DNA of 31,197 nt from Cytophagaceae bacterium (lineage in GTDB: Bacteria > Bacteroidota > Bacteroidia > Cytophagales > Spirosomataceae): contig CANIYB010000003.1 of assembly GCA_947471105.1 (NCBI GenBank), forward strand, positions 1 through 31,197. Direction: 5' to 3'. The notes beneath the pieces were generated by a model that worked only from the letters and a program-made list of their open reading frames with translations, had not been told where the DNA came from and did no database searches. This document shows positions 24,872-31,197 of this stretch, in pieces. Each line of letters begins with the position of its first letter. The first letter of the stretch is position 1. Position numbers and translations under genes: made by a program.

Positions 24872-25483
24872 ATGAAAGATTCAAATTCAGCTAAGACTAG
24901 ATTAATACGTTTGCTTATTGGAAACCCAGTAAGCAAATTCGCATTGTCGTTCATTAAAAACCCAATCAACTTTTTATATACAGGATTAGGGATCTTTGTG
25001 GTTTTAATATCTTATGATAATACATTTAGCATAAAACCCACAGAGCAAAGCTTTTTCTCTGGAAAAATAATTTTTGGCAATGAGGATTATCATCGCATAC
25101 AGACCAATGAAGTTAATGCTACATTAAAGTCTGAAATGGGTGAAAATACGCTCACGATCACTGCGACAAATAAGGAGAATTTAGAATCTGTTTATTTGAA
25201 AATATTTAAACTTAAGGGCCCAGGAACCTATTTTATTCCGGGAGATGGGGAAATCGAAAACATTGGAAATTTAATCAAGAATCTTGAGCATTATACCGAT
25301 AAAAATAATTTTTTTGAATCTACATTACCCAATAAGGAAGGGGTTCAAAATGGTGTTGGCAGGGTCAATATAACCGTTGTCACAGAAAAAGAAATTGAAG
25401 GTGAGCTAATTTTAATAGGCAATAATTCAAAGGGTGATCAAGCAGTTTTAGAATCAGCCAAGTTCAAAATACATCTTCAATAA
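24872..25483 (+). CDS. Membrane-anchored protein of unknown function
   Basis: A 203-residue protein with a basic N terminus and one hydrophobic segment at about residues 32-48 (INFLYTGLGIFVVLISY), giving an N-in anchor with the rest outside the cytoplasm. The soluble part is beta-rich. The pattern KGPGTYFIPGDG followed by GRVNITVVTEKEIEGELILIG resembles the small lipocalin-like beta domains seen in many Bacteroidota lipoproteins (DUF6252-like), but the match is by eye only. No catalytic motif is visible. A consensus promoter precedes it. The next gene starts 11 nt downstream, so it may head the xth operon. Confidence 0.7.
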   Translation: MKDSNSAKTRLIRLLIGNPVSKFALSFIKNPINFLYTGLGIFVVLISYDNTFSIKPTEQSFFSGKIIFGNEDYHRIQTNEVNATLKSEMGENTLTITATNKENLESVYLKIFKLKGPGTYFIPGDGEIENIGNLIKNLEHYTDKNNFFESTLPNKEGVQNGVGRVNITVVTEKEIEGELILIGNNSKGDQAVLESAKFKIHLQ

Positions 25484-25494
25484 TCATCAATTTC

Positions 25495-25860
25495 ATGGAA
25501 TTCGAGCCAGCCTTAGTTAAAGAAGCATGGGAATCAATTCTCGATTTTCTTGAAACTCAATTTAACAAGCGCCCTGCTGATCTTGAATCTGTATTATTTT
25601 TAATCGGCGTTCAAGAATTGGGGCATGGCCATGTACATTTCACCAAAGAACAAAAACAAGACCTAATGCATATCGCAACCTGCAAGGTATTGAGCTATAG
25701 TGGATTCTATTCATTAGATGGCAAAGATGCTGAAGGGTGGCCACATTGGGAATTAATTCAAAATTTGCCTCCTTTAAATCTAAAAGAGCAAGAGATACTA
25801 ATCAAAGCACATGTCATTCATTACTTCAAAACAGAAGTCTTATTTGAGGAAATGTCATGA
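25495..25860 (+). CDS. Conserved-looking small protein of unknown function
   Basis: A 121-residue acidic, mainly helical protein with no signal peptide. Distinctive segments are LIGVQELGHGHVHFTKEQKQ, with three His close together, DLMHIATCKVLSYSGFYSL and GWPHWELIQNLPPLNLKEQE. The His and Cys residues could form a metal site, but no known motif is recognised. It overlaps the xth start by 4 nt (ATGA), which indicates translational coupling and hence a likely functional tie to base-excision repair or to the following Fe-S and nuclease genes. Function unknown. Confidence 0.72.
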   Translation: MEFEPALVKEAWESILDFLETQFNKRPADLESVLFLIGVQELGHGHVHFTKEQKQDLMHIATCKVLSYSGFYSLDGKDAEGWPHWELIQNLPPLNLKEQEILIKAHVIHYFKTEVLFEEMS

Positions 25861-26621
25861 AAATAATCAGTTATAATGTGAATGGGATTCGGGCAGCCAT
25901 TCAAAAAGGATTCATCGCTTGGCTTTCTCAGGAAAATCCAGATATCATTTGTCTACAAGAACTGAAGGCTGAAGAGGAACAAGTTGACTTAGCCGAAATT
26001 AAATCATTAGGTTACCATGTTTATTGGCAATCAGCTCAGAAAAAAGGATATTCTGGAGTCGGTATTTTCACCAAAATAAAACCTGTTTCCGTTCAATATG
26101 GATGTGGGATTGAAAAATACGACCAAGAAGGAAGAGTGCTCCAAGTAAATTTTGAGAACTATTCTGTCATGAGTGTATATATGCCATCTGGATCCAGTGG
26201 AGATGAAAGGCAATCATTTAAAATGGAATGGTTAGCTGATTTTCAGGCTTACACGAATGAATTAGTGAAAACCCACCCTAAAATGATTATAGCCGGCGAT
26301 TATAATATTTGCCACAGGGCCATAGATATTCACAATCCTAAGTCTAATGCGAACAGCTCTGGTTTCTTGCCTGAGGAGCGAGAATGGATGGAAAATTATA
26401 TTAACGGTGGATTTGTAGATACTTTTCGATTGATTCATCCAGCACTTGAGCATCAATATTCATGGTGGAGTTACCGAGCAAATGCAAGAGAAAAAAATTT
26501 AGGTTGGCGCATCGACTATTTAATGGCGAGCAAACCTATGGCTCAATCCATTAAAAATGCGTCGATTTTAGCCGATATAAAACATTCAGATCATTGTCCC
26601 ATCTTATTAGAAATCAATTAA
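25857..26621 (+). CDS. xth: Exodeoxyribonuclease III / AP endonuclease
   Basis: A 254-residue EEP-fold enzyme that cleaves DNA 5' of abasic sites and removes 3' blocking groups. The active-site segments are intact: ISYNVNGIRA with Asn7, ICLQELKAE with Glu35, VYMPSG with the conserved Tyr, IAGDYNICH with Asp/Asn, GWRIDYLMAS with Asp, and the terminal SDHCP with the catalytic Asp-His pair. Length is normal. It is translationally coupled to the upstream unknown gene and lies 1 nt before the [2Fe-2S] protein gene. The operon continues to a PD-(D/E)XK protein. Confidence 0.95.
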   Translation: MKIISYNVNGIRAAIQKGFIAWLSQENPDIICLQELKAEEEQVDLAEIKSLGYHVYWQSAQKKGYSGVGIFTKIKPVSVQYGCGIEKYDQEGRVLQVNFENYSVMSVYMPSGSSGDERQSFKMEWLADFQAYTNELVKTHPKMIIAGDYNICHRAIDIHNPKSNANSSGFLPEEREWMENYINGGFVDTFRLIHPALEHQYSWWSYRANAREKNLGWRIDYLMASKPMAQSIKNASILADIKHSDHCPILLEIN

Positions 26622-26622
26622 T

Positions 26623-26925
26623 ATGCACTTCGAAAAACATGTCTTTATTTGCACCAATGACAAGGATGCTCCCAAAAAATGCTGTGGATCTGCTCACGGA
26701 ATGGAATTAATTCAAGCATTTAAAGATGAGTGGTCAAAATCAGGAAATACAAGTAAAATAAGAATTCAAAAATCAGGTTGTTTAGATTTTTGTGGCAAAG
26801 GCCCCACGATGGTCGTTTATCCAGAAGGTGTTTTTTACGGAAATGTCCAATTGGAAGATGTGTCAGAAATAACGGAACAACATTTAATTGGCGATCAGAT
26901 TGTATCCCGACTGCAAATTGGATAA
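26623..26925 (+). CDS. Thioredoxin-like [2Fe-2S] ferredoxin domain protein
   Basis: A 100-residue single-domain protein of the thioredoxin-like [2Fe-2S] family. Candidate ligands are Cys10 (FICTND), Cys20 or Cys21 (KKCCGS), Cys53 and Cys57 (SGCLDFCGKGP). That spacing is typical of this fold and of the NuoE-related small ferredoxins, which act as electron carriers. No signal peptide, so cytosolic. It starts 1 nt after the xth stop and ends 9 nt before the PD-(D/E)XK gene. A redox role for the neighbouring nuclease genes is possible but unproven; the association may only reflect operon packing. Confidence 0.88.
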   Translation: MHFEKHVFICTNDKDAPKKCCGSAHGMELIQAFKDEWSKSGNTSKIRIQKSGCLDFCGKGPTMVVYPEGVFYGNVQLEDVSEITEQHLIGDQIVSRLQIG

Positions 26926-26934
26926 ATTGCGAAC

Positions 26935-27558
26935 ATGTTATATCGCCTCTATCCAACTCTTTTAAATTCATTTTCACTCTATCTAAGTCAATCCAGAGAT
27001 TCTTCCGGCAAGATTATTGTGGATGAAATTGAACTGATTGAACGGATTAATCGAACTAAAAAGCCGACGACTAAGGCCCAACAAAAAGGAGTAGATTTTG
27101 AAAGGGCTGTCACATTAGGGGAAAACGAGGAACTTTTCAATGAAGGGATCATTGACCAAGCAAGAAATTTGATTCCCGGCAAATATAGAACTCAATTTTA
27201 CCTTGAATCAAGGTACAAAAACGCTCAAATTTATGGCTATGTGGATGGAATTGGCGACAGCATCGCTTTCGATTTAAAGAGTACATCATTTTATGAGCCA
27301 GGCCGATTTCAAAATAATCATCAAAATTTGTACTTATTAGGCCTTCAAAAATATGGGATCGAACGTTTAGACTACATCATCACAGACTTCAACGCTGTTT
27401 ATGTAGAAACCTATGATTTGAAAACCTACGATTTCAACCCACTTTATACTCAAATTGAGAAATTCATTTTATTTTTAGAAGACAACAAGAAATTCATTCG
27501 AGACAAAAAGATCTTTGATCGAAAAACGAACGATAATCAAATGTCCCTTTTTGAATAA
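26935..27558 (+). CDS. Putative PD-(D/E)XK nuclease-fold protein
   Basis: A 207-residue protein of no named family that I recognise. It has the layout of a PD-(D/E)XK nuclease: Glu56 in GVDFERAV, Asp104 in YGYVDGIGD, then Asp113-Leu-Lys115 in AFDLKSTSFY, followed by FQNNHQNLYLLGLQKYG. The last segment recalls the QxxxY motif of RecB/Cas4 nucleases but is one residue short (QNLY). A C-terminal MSLFE tail resembles clamp-binding or repair-protein tails, which is a weak hint of sliding-clamp interaction. It is the last gene of the xth operon, and its stop directly abuts the stop of the convergent nucleotidase gene. Confidence 0.68.
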   Translation: MLYRLYPTLLNSFSLYLSQSRDSSGKIIVDEIELIERINRTKKPTTKAQQKGVDFERAVTLGENEELFNEGIIDQARNLIPGKYRTQFYLESRYKNAQIYGYVDGIGDSIAFDLKSTSFYEPGRFQNNHQNLYLLGLQKYGIERLDYIITDFNAVYVETYDLKTYDFNPLYTQIEKFILFLEDNKKFIRDKKIFDRKTNDNQMSLFE

Positions 27559-28248
27559 TTAAAGCACGTAATCCCGTAATTCCATCAAATGTTTGATTTG
27601 AATTTGAGCCGTTGAGTCGACATTATTCAAATTCAAGTGAATACTTCGAATGCCTGCATTTTCCGCACCCTGGATGTCGGCAATGGGGTGATCCCCCACC
27701 ATAACCGCTTCATGTGCCAAACAATCGGCTCTTTTTAGTGCATATTCAAAGAATTTTTTATCCGGCTTTTGAGTACCAACCTCCTGCGAGGTGATGATTG
27801 ATTGAAAGCAATGTTTTAACCCACTAGCCTCCACTTTTACAAATTGAATATCTTCAAAGCCATTGGTCAGTATATAAAGAGGATATTTTAGTGCGAGTTC
27901 TTCAATTATTTCAGATGCCCCACCCAACATATGTTTTTTCCTGGGAGTTCGATATAGAAATTCACTAGAAAATTTCTGTGAGTCTCCTTCGTAGCCCAAC
28001 TCTGAAAAAAAAAGTTTAAATCTTGATTCTCTTAACTCCAATTGTGTGATTTTTTTTGATTGATAATCATCCCATAATTGGTTATTCAACACATTGAAAC
28101 GATTCCAAATGTCATTTTGGTCAGATTCAAGCGTGTTCGTCAAATTGAACTCATCCACCAAATCCAAAATAACTTCACGAGCATTTCGGTCATGATCCCA
28201 GAGTGTGTGGTCCCAATCAAAAAATATTGCCTTTGGATTAAATTTCAT
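27559..28248 (-). CDS. yjjG: YjjG-type HAD pyrimidine 5'-nucleotidase
   Basis: A 229-residue haloacid-dehalogenase phosphatase. The nucleophile loop is FFDWDHTLWDH (Asp11 and Asp13), motif II is LTNGF, motif III Lys is in GTQKPDKKFF and motif IV is VMVGDHPIAD. The DWDHTLWD form, the cap region and the ILTNGFEDIQ segment are typical of the YjjG family, which removes non-canonical pyrimidine nucleotides before they enter DNA. The ATG lies immediately after a -7 promoter element, so the mRNA should be leaderless or nearly so. It converges, with no gap, on the PD-(D/E)XK gene. Confidence 0.87.
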   Translation of the reverse strand: MKFNPKAIFFDWDHTLWDHDRNAREVILDLVDEFNLTNTLESDQNDIWNRFNVLNNQLWDDYQSKKITQLELRESRFKLFFSELGYEGDSQKFSSEFLYRTPRKKHMLGGASEIIEELALKYPLYILTNGFEDIQFVKVEASGLKHCFQSIITSQEVGTQKPDKKFFEYALKRADCLAHEAVMVGDHPIADIQGAENAGIRSIHLNLNNVDSTAQIQIKHLMELRDYVL

Positions 28249-28252
28249 ATGG

Positions 28253-28278
28253 CAAAGGTAATAAATAAGCTACCTTTG
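28253..28278. promoter_or_regulatory. Symmetric divergent promoter -7 elements
   Basis: CAAAGGTA (28253-28260) and TACCTTTG (28271-28278) are perfect inverted repeats 10 nt apart. Each is a TAnnTTTG -7 element on its own strand, serving the nucleotidase gene (minus) and the exonuclease gene (plus). No -33 elements are visible. Confidence 0.5.
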
Positions 28279-28300
28279 TTCCCATAAAAATGGACAGTAC

Positions 28301-29110
28301 ATGGAACATCAATTAAAATTAAATAAGCCACTCGCATTTTTTGATTTAGAAACGACTGGGGTCATGGTCAACAAAGACCGCATTGTTGAGATCGCCATCG
28401 CGAAAGCAAATGTAGATGGCACGATTGAAGTAAAAACAAGAAGGGTAAACCCTGGTATTCCTATCCCGATTGAAGCATCATTAGTTCATGGTATTTATGA
28501 TGAAGATGTAAAAGATGAACCACAATTTAAGCAAGTAGCCAAATCGTTGGCCGGATTTTTAGAAGGTTGTGACCTGGCAGGATTTAATTCAAATCGATTC
28601 GATGTACCCATGTTGGTGGAAGAATTTTATCGAAACGACATTGATTTTGACATGAAAAATCGGAAGTTGATAGACGCCCAAAGAATTTTTCATCTGATGG
28701 AACCCAGAAATTTAACAGCCGCTTTCAAGTTTTATTGCGGCAAGGACTTAATAGGCGCGCATGGGGCCGAGGCGGATGTTTTAGCTACCTTAGAAGTTTT
28801 AAATGCCCAAGTGAAAAGATATGAAGAGGTATCATTGAAAGATGAAAATGGGAAGGAATACTTCCCTATCCAAAATGATATGTCAAAATTGCATGAATTA
28901 ACGATGTCAAATTCAATTGATTTTGCCAATCGTATGGTTTATAATAAGGAGAGAATTCCTGTTTTTAATTTTGGGAAGTATTCTGGAAGATCTGTGACCG
29001 AAGTATTAAAAAGTGATCCATCCTATTATGATTGGATTTTAAAGGGCGACTTTGCGATCGATACTAAGAAAAAATTAACTGAAATTAAATTGCAGGGATT
29101 TCAGCGGTAA
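28301..29110 (+). CDS. DEDDh 3'-5' exonuclease with DUF3820-like tail
   Basis: A 269-residue protein with an N-terminal DnaQ/epsilon-like exonuclease domain. Metal-binding Asp15 and Glu17 lie in FFDLETTG, a third acid in AGFNSNRFDVPML, and the His/Asp pair in GAHGAEADVLATL, giving the DEDDh set. A short C-terminal module (VFNFGKYSGRSVTEVLKSDPSYYDWIL) matches the small DUF3820/putative quorum-sensing-regulated exonuclease module. It should degrade single-stranded 3' DNA or RNA ends, in proofreading or turnover. It is divergent from the nucleotidase gene and followed by the nuoK promoter. Confidence 0.9.
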   Translation: MEHQLKLNKPLAFFDLETTGVMVNKDRIVEIAIAKANVDGTIEVKTRRVNPGIPIPIEASLVHGIYDEDVKDEPQFKQVAKSLAGFLEGCDLAGFNSNRFDVPMLVEEFYRNDIDFDMKNRKLIDAQRIFHLMEPRNLTAAFKFYCGKDLIGAHGAEADVLATLEVLNAQVKRYEEVSLKDENGKEYFPIQNDMSKLHELTMSNSIDFANRMVYNKERIPVFNFGKYSGRSVTEVLKSDPSYYDWILKGDFAIDTKKKLTEIKLQGFQR

Positions 29111-29147
29111 AGCAAAATTAAGATGCCGAATATTTAAGTTTAATTCG

Positions 29148-29155
29148 TATTTTTG
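29148..29155 (+). promoter_or_regulatory. Candidate nuoK promoter -7 element
   Basis: TATTTTTG matches TAnnTTTG and lies 28 nt upstream of the nuoK ATG. No TTG at -33 spacing was found. Confidence 0.4.
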
Positions 29156-29182
29156 CCATGTTAATGGCCTAATGATAAAACA

Positions 29183-29512
29183 ATGCAATCCATACCAGAC
29201 ATAATTCGCACCATCCCCTTAGCACATTATATTTTAGTAAGCTCGGCTTTATTTTGTATAGGGATTTTGGGTGTATTAACTCGGAGAAATGCCATCATCG
29301 TATTTATGGCGATTGAACTTATGTTAAATGCTGTCAATTTGCTTTTAGCTGCATTTTCTTCCTATTACTCAGATCCCTCGGGACAAATTTTTGTATTTTT
29401 TATTATGGCAGTGGCTGCGGCTGAAGTGGCCGTGGGTTTAGCCATCATCGTCATGATTTATCGAAATATTCAGAGTATTGACATAGGAATACTCAATAAG
29501 TTGAAAAATTAA
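29183..29512 (+). CDS. nuoK: NADH-quinone oxidoreductase subunit K
   Basis: A 109-residue membrane subunit of complex I homologous to MrpC. Three transmembrane helices are visible (about residues 12-30, 33-57, 67-92). The conserved membrane Glu in FMAIELMLNAVNLLL and the second Glu in AAAEVAVGLAI, which are part of the proton path, are both intact. The protein joins antiporter-like NuoJ and NuoL/M/N in the membrane arm. nuoL begins 19 nt downstream. Upstream lies an exonuclease instead of nuoJ. Confidence 0.95.
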   Translation: MQSIPDIIRTIPLAHYILVSSALFCIGILGVLTRRNAIIVFMAIELMLNAVNLLLAAFSSYYSDPSGQIFVFFIMAVAAAEVAVGLAIIVMIYRNIQSIDIGILNKLKN

Positions 29513-29531
29513 TTTTACAGAACATTCATTT

Positions 29532-31197
29532 ATGTCTTTAATTTATTTAATACCGCTTTTACCCTTCATTGGTTTTGTTGTGAATGGCCTTTCATTTCCC
29601 AACATTTCAAAGCAATTAGCAGCCATTATTGGTACAATTCCACCCCTGGTAGCTTTTATCTTATCCATACAGCTTTTTGTTAATTTTGACGGAACTACTC
29701 ACATTTTACATCTAGCCGATTGGATTACATTGGGGGATTTGCAAATTCCTTTTGATCTCCAAATCGACGCATTATCTATCATGATGTTGCTCGTAATCAC
29801 AGGCGTAGGAACATTGATTCATATTTATTCGATTGGGTATATGTCTCATGACCCAGGATTTGGCAAGTTTTTTGCCTTTTTAAACTTGTTTATTTTCTTC
29901 ATGTTGATCCTTGTTTTGGGAGCAAATTTCACCGTTTTATTTATAGGTTGGGAAGGCGTAGGATTGTGTTCATACCTATTAATTGGGTTTTGGAATCAAA
30001 AAAATAGTTACGGAAATGCCGCTAGAAAGGCATTTATCATGAACAGAATTGGAGACCTCGGGTTTTTGATCGGTATATTTTTACTGATTCAGAACTTTGG
30101 TAGTACTGATTATGCCACGATATTTTCATCTATCCAAGATGGCGATGTCCCAGACAATTTGGGGCTTATTGCTTTTTGTTTATTTGTGGGAGCCATGGGT
30201 AAATCAGCACAAATACCCTTATTTACTTGGCTTCCAGATGCCATGGCGGGTCCTACTCCCGTTTCTGCGTTAATTCATGCTGCCACCATGGTGACAGCGG
30301 GTATTTATATGGTCATTCGGGCGAACGTTATTTTTGAATTAAGCCCTGATGTGTTACAATTTGTTGGCTGGATTGGATTATCTACGGCTCTTTTGGGAGC
30401 TATTATAGGTTTATTTCAAAACGATATTAAAAAGGTGTTGGCTTATTCAACGGTATCCCAATTAGGCTACATGTTTATGGGATTGGGTGCATCTGCCTAT
30501 TCAGCCTCATTTTTCCATGTCATGACACATGCATTTTTTAAGGCTTTATTGTTTTTAGGAGCCGGATCCGTGATTCATGCCATGTCTGATGAGCAAGATA
30601 TTAGAAAAATGGGTGGATTAAAGTCAAAAATGCCCATCACTTATTTGACCTTTTTATTAGGAACTTTAGCTATTTCAGGAATACCGCCTTTCTCGGGCTT
30701 TTTCTCCAAAGATGAAATCCTAGCACATCTCTATCATCATGATTTGCTCATGTGGAGTTTAGCCATTTTAGGTTCAGCTTGTACCTCATTCTATATGTTC
30801 AGAGTGTTCATTTTGACATTTTGGGGTGAATTTAGGGGGACAGAAAAACAAGCAAGTCATTTACATGAGTCCCCATGGTCGATGACCATACCGCTAATCA
30901 TTTTAGCCGTATTATCAGTGGCGGGAGGCCTTATTAATTTACCTCATTTTGCGGGTGGAAATGAATTTTTAGCACATTGGTTGGCCCCTCTATTACCGTC
31001 AACTGAACCCCTAGGAGAAGTTTCGTTTTTTAGCTTAGAAATGGGAGCTCCGTTAGTTGCAGCTTTCTTACCTCCGATGTTAGCCATATTTATTTTCAGT
31101 AGTAAAAAAATAATCCCGTCGGAAGATGGCCAAATTCATGGCATACAACAATTAATTTATCAGAAGTTCTACATCGATGAATTATATGATTTGATCA
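29532..31197 (+). CDS. nuoL: NADH-quinone oxidoreductase subunit L, 3' partial
   Basis: The first 555 codons of the largest antiporter-like membrane subunit of complex I; the frame is still open at the window end. It begins MSLIYLIPLLPFIGFVVNG. Diagnostic segments are YSIGYMSHDPGFGKFF, the proton-channel Glu in FIGWEGVGLCSYLLIGFW, GAMGKSAQIPLFTWLPDAM with its Lys, AGPTPVSALIHAATMVTAG, DIKKVLAYSTVSQLGYMF and GIPPFSGFFSKDEIL. It is 19 nt downstream of nuoK. About 60-100 residues, including part of the C-terminal lateral helix, are expected beyond the window, probably followed by nuoM and nuoN. Confidence 0.96.
   Translation, partial: MSLIYLIPLLPFIGFVVNGLSFPNISKQLAAIIGTIPPLVAFILSIQLFVNFDGTTHILHLADWITLGDLQIPFDLQIDALSIMMLLVITGVGTLIHIYSIGYMSHDPGFGKFFAFLNLFIFFMLILVLGANFTVLFIGWEGVGLCSYLLIGFWNQKNSYGNAARKAFIMNRIGDLGFLIGIFLLIQNFGSTDYATIFSSIQDGDVPDNLGLIAFCLFVGAMGKSAQIPLFTWLPDAMAGPTPVSALIHAATMVTAGIYMVIRANVIFELSPDVLQFVGWIGLSTALLGAIIGLFQNDIKKVLAYSTVSQLGYMFMGLGASAYSASFFHVMTHAFFKALLFLGAGSVIHAMSDEQDIRKMGGLKSKMPITYLTFLLGTLAISGIPPFSGFFSKDEILAHLYHHDLLMWSLAILGSACTSFYMFRVFILTFWGEFRGTEKQASHLHESPWSMTIPLIILAVLSVAGGLINLPHFAGGNEFLAHWLAPLLPSTEPLGEVSFFSLEMGAPLVAAFLPPMLAIFIFSSKKIIPSEDGQIHGIQQLIYQKFYIDELYDLI

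Noticed and set aside
26720..27182. Several overlapping frames around the [2Fe-2S]/PD-(D/E)XK junction
   Set aside because: The two real genes explain the region with tight spacing and conserved motifs.
26935..27558. Cas4-type nuclease and a CRISPR or defence locus
   Set aside because: There is no Cys cluster for Cas4, the QxxxY spacing is off by one, and no repeats, cas genes or other defence genes are nearby.

Overview
The window is AT-rich, gene-dense chromosomal DNA from a member of the Bacteroidota, most likely a Cytophagales-type bacterium. Four things support this: a C-terminal type IX secretion (Por) sorting domain on the first protein; families typical of the phylum (DUF2480, DUF4175, a short F1 epsilon subunit, an IspH with an N-terminal extension); promoters of the form TTTG/TTG-N19-20-TAnnTTTG, the Bacteroidota primary sigma consensus; and almost no Shine-Dalgarno sequences. 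Assignment below phylum level is inference. No phage, transposon, CRISPR array or integron is visible. Most genes are core housekeeping genes, several in unusual neighbourhoods.

Layout. 1-5.8 kb: a secreted Ig-like T9SS cargo protein (5' end outside the window), an exported YCF48-like beta-propeller, the GTPase pair era-der on the minus strand, and an initiator tRNA. 5.9-7.9 kb: a stand-alone LytTR regulator, an OmpA-family lipoprotein and a MarR regulator, with several short symmetric or tandem DNA elements between them. 7.9-10.3 kb: atpD-atpC plus a small lipoprotein gene, transcribed leftward from a clear promoter. 10.4-13.1 kb: a large membrane/TPR protein, then rpsJ standing alone with its own promoter and terminator. 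13.1-15.5 kb: a leftward, translationally coupled glycan trio (NodB deacetylase, formyltransferase, GT2 glycosyltransferase). 15.5-19.1 kb: a rightward chain rpmH-rnpA-S41 protease-tsaB-DUF2480. 19.1-22.3 kb: a large DUF4175 coiled-coil membrane protein. 22.4-24.7 kb: a fructosamine-kinase-like gene converging on ispH. 24.8-29.1 kb: a small membrane-anchored unknown; a tight operon of unknown-xth-[2Fe-2S] protein-PD-(D/E)XK protein; a YjjG-type nucleotidase; and a DEDDh exonuclease. 29.2 kb to the end: nuoK and the first 555 codons of nuoL.

How the genes work together. Translation and ribosome assembly are strongly represented (der, era, initiator tRNA, rpsJ, rpmH, rnpA, tsaB), as is energy conservation (atpDC, nuoKL). 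The 25.5-29.1 kb stretch is enriched in nucleic-acid metabolism (three nuclease-fold proteins and a nucleotidase) and is the best candidate for an undescribed functional association. The 13-15.5 kb trio looks like part of a surface-glycan pathway. Convergent genes repeatedly abut or overlap at their 3' ends without a terminator. Several starts were moved downstream of the longest possible reading frame (2350, 5619, 7843, 12730, 22461, 24580). rpmH and the window-truncated nuoL were found by direct reading.
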